Of a DNA stretch of 64,000 nucleotides, positions 62,289-64,000 are shown piece after piece. The notes under the pieces are model-generated. The model had not been told where the DNA came from. It made no database searches and saw only the letters and a list, made by a program, of their open reading frames with translations. Origin of the DNA: Hydractinia symbiolongicarpus (lineage: Eukaryota; Cnidaria; Hydrozoa; Anthoathecata; Hydractiniidae); contig NC_079888.1 of the NCBI RefSeq assembly GCF_029227915.1, positions 62,001 to 126,000 of the forward strand, read 5' to 3'. A program made the translations under genes and the position numbers. Every line of letters begins with the position of its first letter. Within the stretch, counting starts at the first letter, position 1.

Positions 62289-62659
62289 GCGCTACCGCAG
62301 GGTCCAGTGTAATCGCTGAGTTCCAGCAAATTGTCAAATTAAGAAGATTGTCATTCCTTGGAGTCCAATTGGCTCATTTATCACCTTTATCAGGTCACAG
62401 TCCAGAATCAGTTCAACTAAGTCCCACAGTCAATCGGTTCACCGTTAAAAGCGATACAACTTAGCAATATCGGAACAAAATCAATACACACATGTTGGTA
62501 CAAATATGTGACGCAACAGTTGTAACTCAAACGGATTGACACCGTTAAAAAGACAATGAAATGTAGTTTTTGAAACTGTCTCTATTTCTTCAGCGTGAAC
62601 TAACGGATAGGATTGGTCCCACAGTAAAAAATGACTATTTATCGAAATTTTTATATGAA
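62289..62659. repeat. Reference monomer, subfamily D (371 bp)
   Basis: Type D shows ACCGCAGGG, CAGCAAATTGTC (shortened relative to CAGCAATCTTGTC), GTCCAATTGG, CACCTTTATCAGG, CAATCGGTTCACCGTTAAAAG, TTAGCAATATCGG, ATACACACATG, GCAACAGTTG and a tail ATGACTATTTATCG...TATATGAA. The CACCGTTAAAAG variant adds an extra CCGTTA. Other copies start at 19310, 20426, 60802 and 63405. A D' variant at 61173 and 63776 has an E-like start (ACCACAGGG, CCGGCAAATTG). Confidence 0.87.
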
Positions 62660-64000
62660 GCGCTACCACAGGGTCCAGTGTAATCGCTGAGTTCCGGCAA
62701 TCATGTCAAATTAGGAAGATTGTCATTCCTTGGAGTCCAATTGGCTCATTTATCACATTTATAAGATCACAGTCCCAAATCAGTCCAATTAAGTCCCACA
62801 GTCAATCGTTTCACTTTTAAAAGCTTTACAACTTAGTAATATCGGAACATAATCACTAAATACATTATGGTACGAATATGTGACGCAACCGTTGTAACTC
62901 AAACGGATTGCCACCGTTAAAAAGACAATGAAATGTAGTTTTTGAAACTGTCTCTATTTCTTCAGCGTGAACTAACGGCTAGGATTGGTCCCACAGTAAA
63001 AAATGACTTATTAATCTTAATTTTTAAATGAAGCACTACCACGGCGCCCAGTGTAATCGCTGAGTTTCATTAATCCTGTCAAATTAAGAAGATTGTCATT
63101 CCTTGGAGACCAAGTGGCTCATTTATCACATATAGCAGGTCACAGTCCAGAATCAGTTCAATTAAGTCCCACAGTCAATCGTTTCACTTTTAAAACCGAT
63201 ACAATATAGTAATACCGGAAAAAATCGCTAAATACATGTTGGTACGAATCTTTGACGCAACCGTTGTAACTCAAACGGATTGACACCGTTAGAAAGTCAA
63301 TGAAATGTTGTTTTTGAAACTGTCTCTATTTCTTCAGCGTGAACTAACGGCTAGGATAGGTCCCACAGTAAAAAATGACTTATTTATCTAAAGTTTTAAA
63401 TGAAGCGCTACCGCAGGGTCCAGTGTAATCGCTGAGTTCCAGCAAATTGTCAAATTAAGAAGATTGTCATTCCTTGGAGTCCAATTGGCTCATTTATCAC
63501 CTTTATCAGGTCACAGTCCAGAATCAGTTCAACTAAGTCCCACAGTCAATCGGTTCACCGTTAAAAGCGATACAACTTAGCAATATCGGAACAAAATCAA
63601 TACACACATGTTGGTACAAATATGTGACGCAACAGTTGTAACCCAAACGGATTGACACCGTTAAAAAGACAATGAAATGTAGTTTTTGAAACTGTCTCTA
63701 TTTCTTCAGCGTGAACTAACGGATAGGATTGGTCCCACAGTAAAAAATGACTATTTATCGAAATTTTTATATGAAGCGCTACCACAGGGTCCAGTGTAAT
63801 CGCTGAGTTCCGGCAAATTGTCAAATTAAGAAGATTGTCATTCCTTGGAGTCCAATTGGCTTATTTATCACCTTTATCAGGTCACAGTCCAGAATCAGTT
63901 CAACTAAGTCCCACAGTCAATCGGTTCACCGTTAAAAGCGATACAACTTAGCAATATCGGAACAAAATCAATACACACATGTTGGTACAAATATGTGACG

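Larger units (their letters stand above)
1..64000. repeat. Satellite DNA array of ~372-bp monomers filling the window
   Basis: The same ~372-bp sequence recurs head-to-tail across the whole window, always in the same orientation. The anchor AGCGCT followed by ACC(A/G)CAGGGTCC returns every 371-373 bp, for example at 58198, 58571, 58943, 59314 and 59687. Other landmarks in every unit are GGCTCATTTATCAC, GTCACAGTCCAGAATCAG, TTAAAAGCGATACAAC, ACATGTTGGTACGAA and CTGTCTCTATTTCTTCAGC. The array begins and ends inside a monomer, so it extends beyond both edges. No unique DNA, inversion or inserted element was seen. The length is close to two nucleosome repeats, as in many eukaryotic satellites. A centromeric or pericentromeric location is inferred only. 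The family is not one I recognise. Confidence 0.97.
50095..64000. repeat. Long-range duplicated block, copy II
   Basis: This is homologous to 3770-21424. Compared with copy I it has one extra monomer at about 50500-50870 and another at about 51790-52160. It lacks two monomers near 53200-53340, one whole octamer and the 2233-bp hexamer duplication. The A-B-C and D-E-F ends have different trimer numbers. The match continues to the window edge, so its true right end is outside. Confidence 0.9.
60802..64000. repeat. D-E-F trimer HOR, second locus, running off the window
   Basis: Order is D 60802, D' 61173, E 61544, F 61917, D 62289, E 62660, F 63033, D 63405, D' 63776 (cut at 225 bp). The E-F-D unit is 1116 bp and occurs at 61544-62659 and 62660-63775. 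The stretch 60994-61397 recurs at 63597-64000, 2603 bp (seven monomers) away, with the same CAACAGTTGTAACCC and GGCTTATTTATC variants. A larger seven-monomer HOR may therefore begin again at the window end. Confidence 0.88.

Noticed and set aside
1-64000. CRISPR array
   Set aside because: The repeats are about 372 bp and directly adjoining, with no unique spacers and no associated genes.
1-64000. Transposable element or LTR array
   Set aside because: No terminal inverted repeats, LTRs, target-site duplications, poly-A tails or transposase/reverse-transcriptase reading frames were seen. The unit has no ends other than its tandem phase.
1-64000. rDNA, 5S, tRNA or histone tandem cluster
   Set aside because: No conserved rRNA or tRNA segments, internal promoter boxes or histone-like frames occur in the monomer. 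Unit length and AT content fit a satellite.
1-64000. Telomeric repeats
   Set aside because: No runs of TTAGG, TTAGGG, TTTAGGG or similar short repeats were found.
1-64000. Inverted monomers or array-orientation switch
   Set aside because: Every anchor found reads in the same direction. No reverse-complement stretch of the monomer was noticed.

Overview
The window is one uninterrupted block of satellite DNA. From base 1 to base 64,000 it is a head-to-tail tandem array, all in one orientation, of an AT-rich monomer of about 372 bp (measured monomers are 371 to 373 bp). That gives roughly 172 monomers. The array runs off both ends of the window. I see no protein-coding gene, rRNA, tRNA, transposable element, telomeric repeat, CRISPR array or unique spacer DNA. 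The short open reading frames recur only because the repeat recurs, and their lengths depend on single-base variants.

This points to a eukaryote and to centromeric or other constitutive heterochromatin; that location is inferred, not shown. CpG is not obviously depleted in the monomer (about 15 by eye in a typical copy), which fits a genome with little CpG methylation, such as many invertebrates, better than a vertebrate or plant. I do not recognise the family and cannot name the organism.

Monomers are phased here on the near-invariant AGCGCT, with the unit starting at its G. Several subfamilies can be told apart (called A, B, C, C', D, E, F, G and H here) and they are arranged in higher-order repeats (HORs) of 2, 3, 5, 6, 8 and 10-11 monomers. 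Layout: (1) 1-3769, mixed monomers with a dimer repeated 1489 bp apart. (2) 3770-21424, a long block with a 743-bp dimer duplication, 2975-bp octamers, a 2233-bp hexamer duplication, ABC trimers and D-E-F trimers, ending in a monomer that lost about 115 bp. (3) 21425-31831, a trimer duplication, an 11-monomer unit followed by its 10-monomer derivative, and a dimer duplication. (4) 31832-41220, mosaic monomers with a 2962-bp repeat and a fresh 1862-bp pentamer duplication. (5) 41221-50094, an octamer block present twice at 5949-bp spacing. (6) 50095-64000, a second copy of block 2 displaced by 46,325 bp, differing by whole-monomer gains and losses and ending in a trimer expansion.

Nothing here works together as genes. 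The window records repeated unequal exchange and conversion. Almost all large length differences are whole monomers, and many breakpoints lie inside monomers but in register. The sequence signals most worth testing are a cluster of Myb-type YAACKG cores that mostly survives subfamily divergence, an alternating inverted-repeat pair, and a conserved pyrimidine tract ending in CAG.
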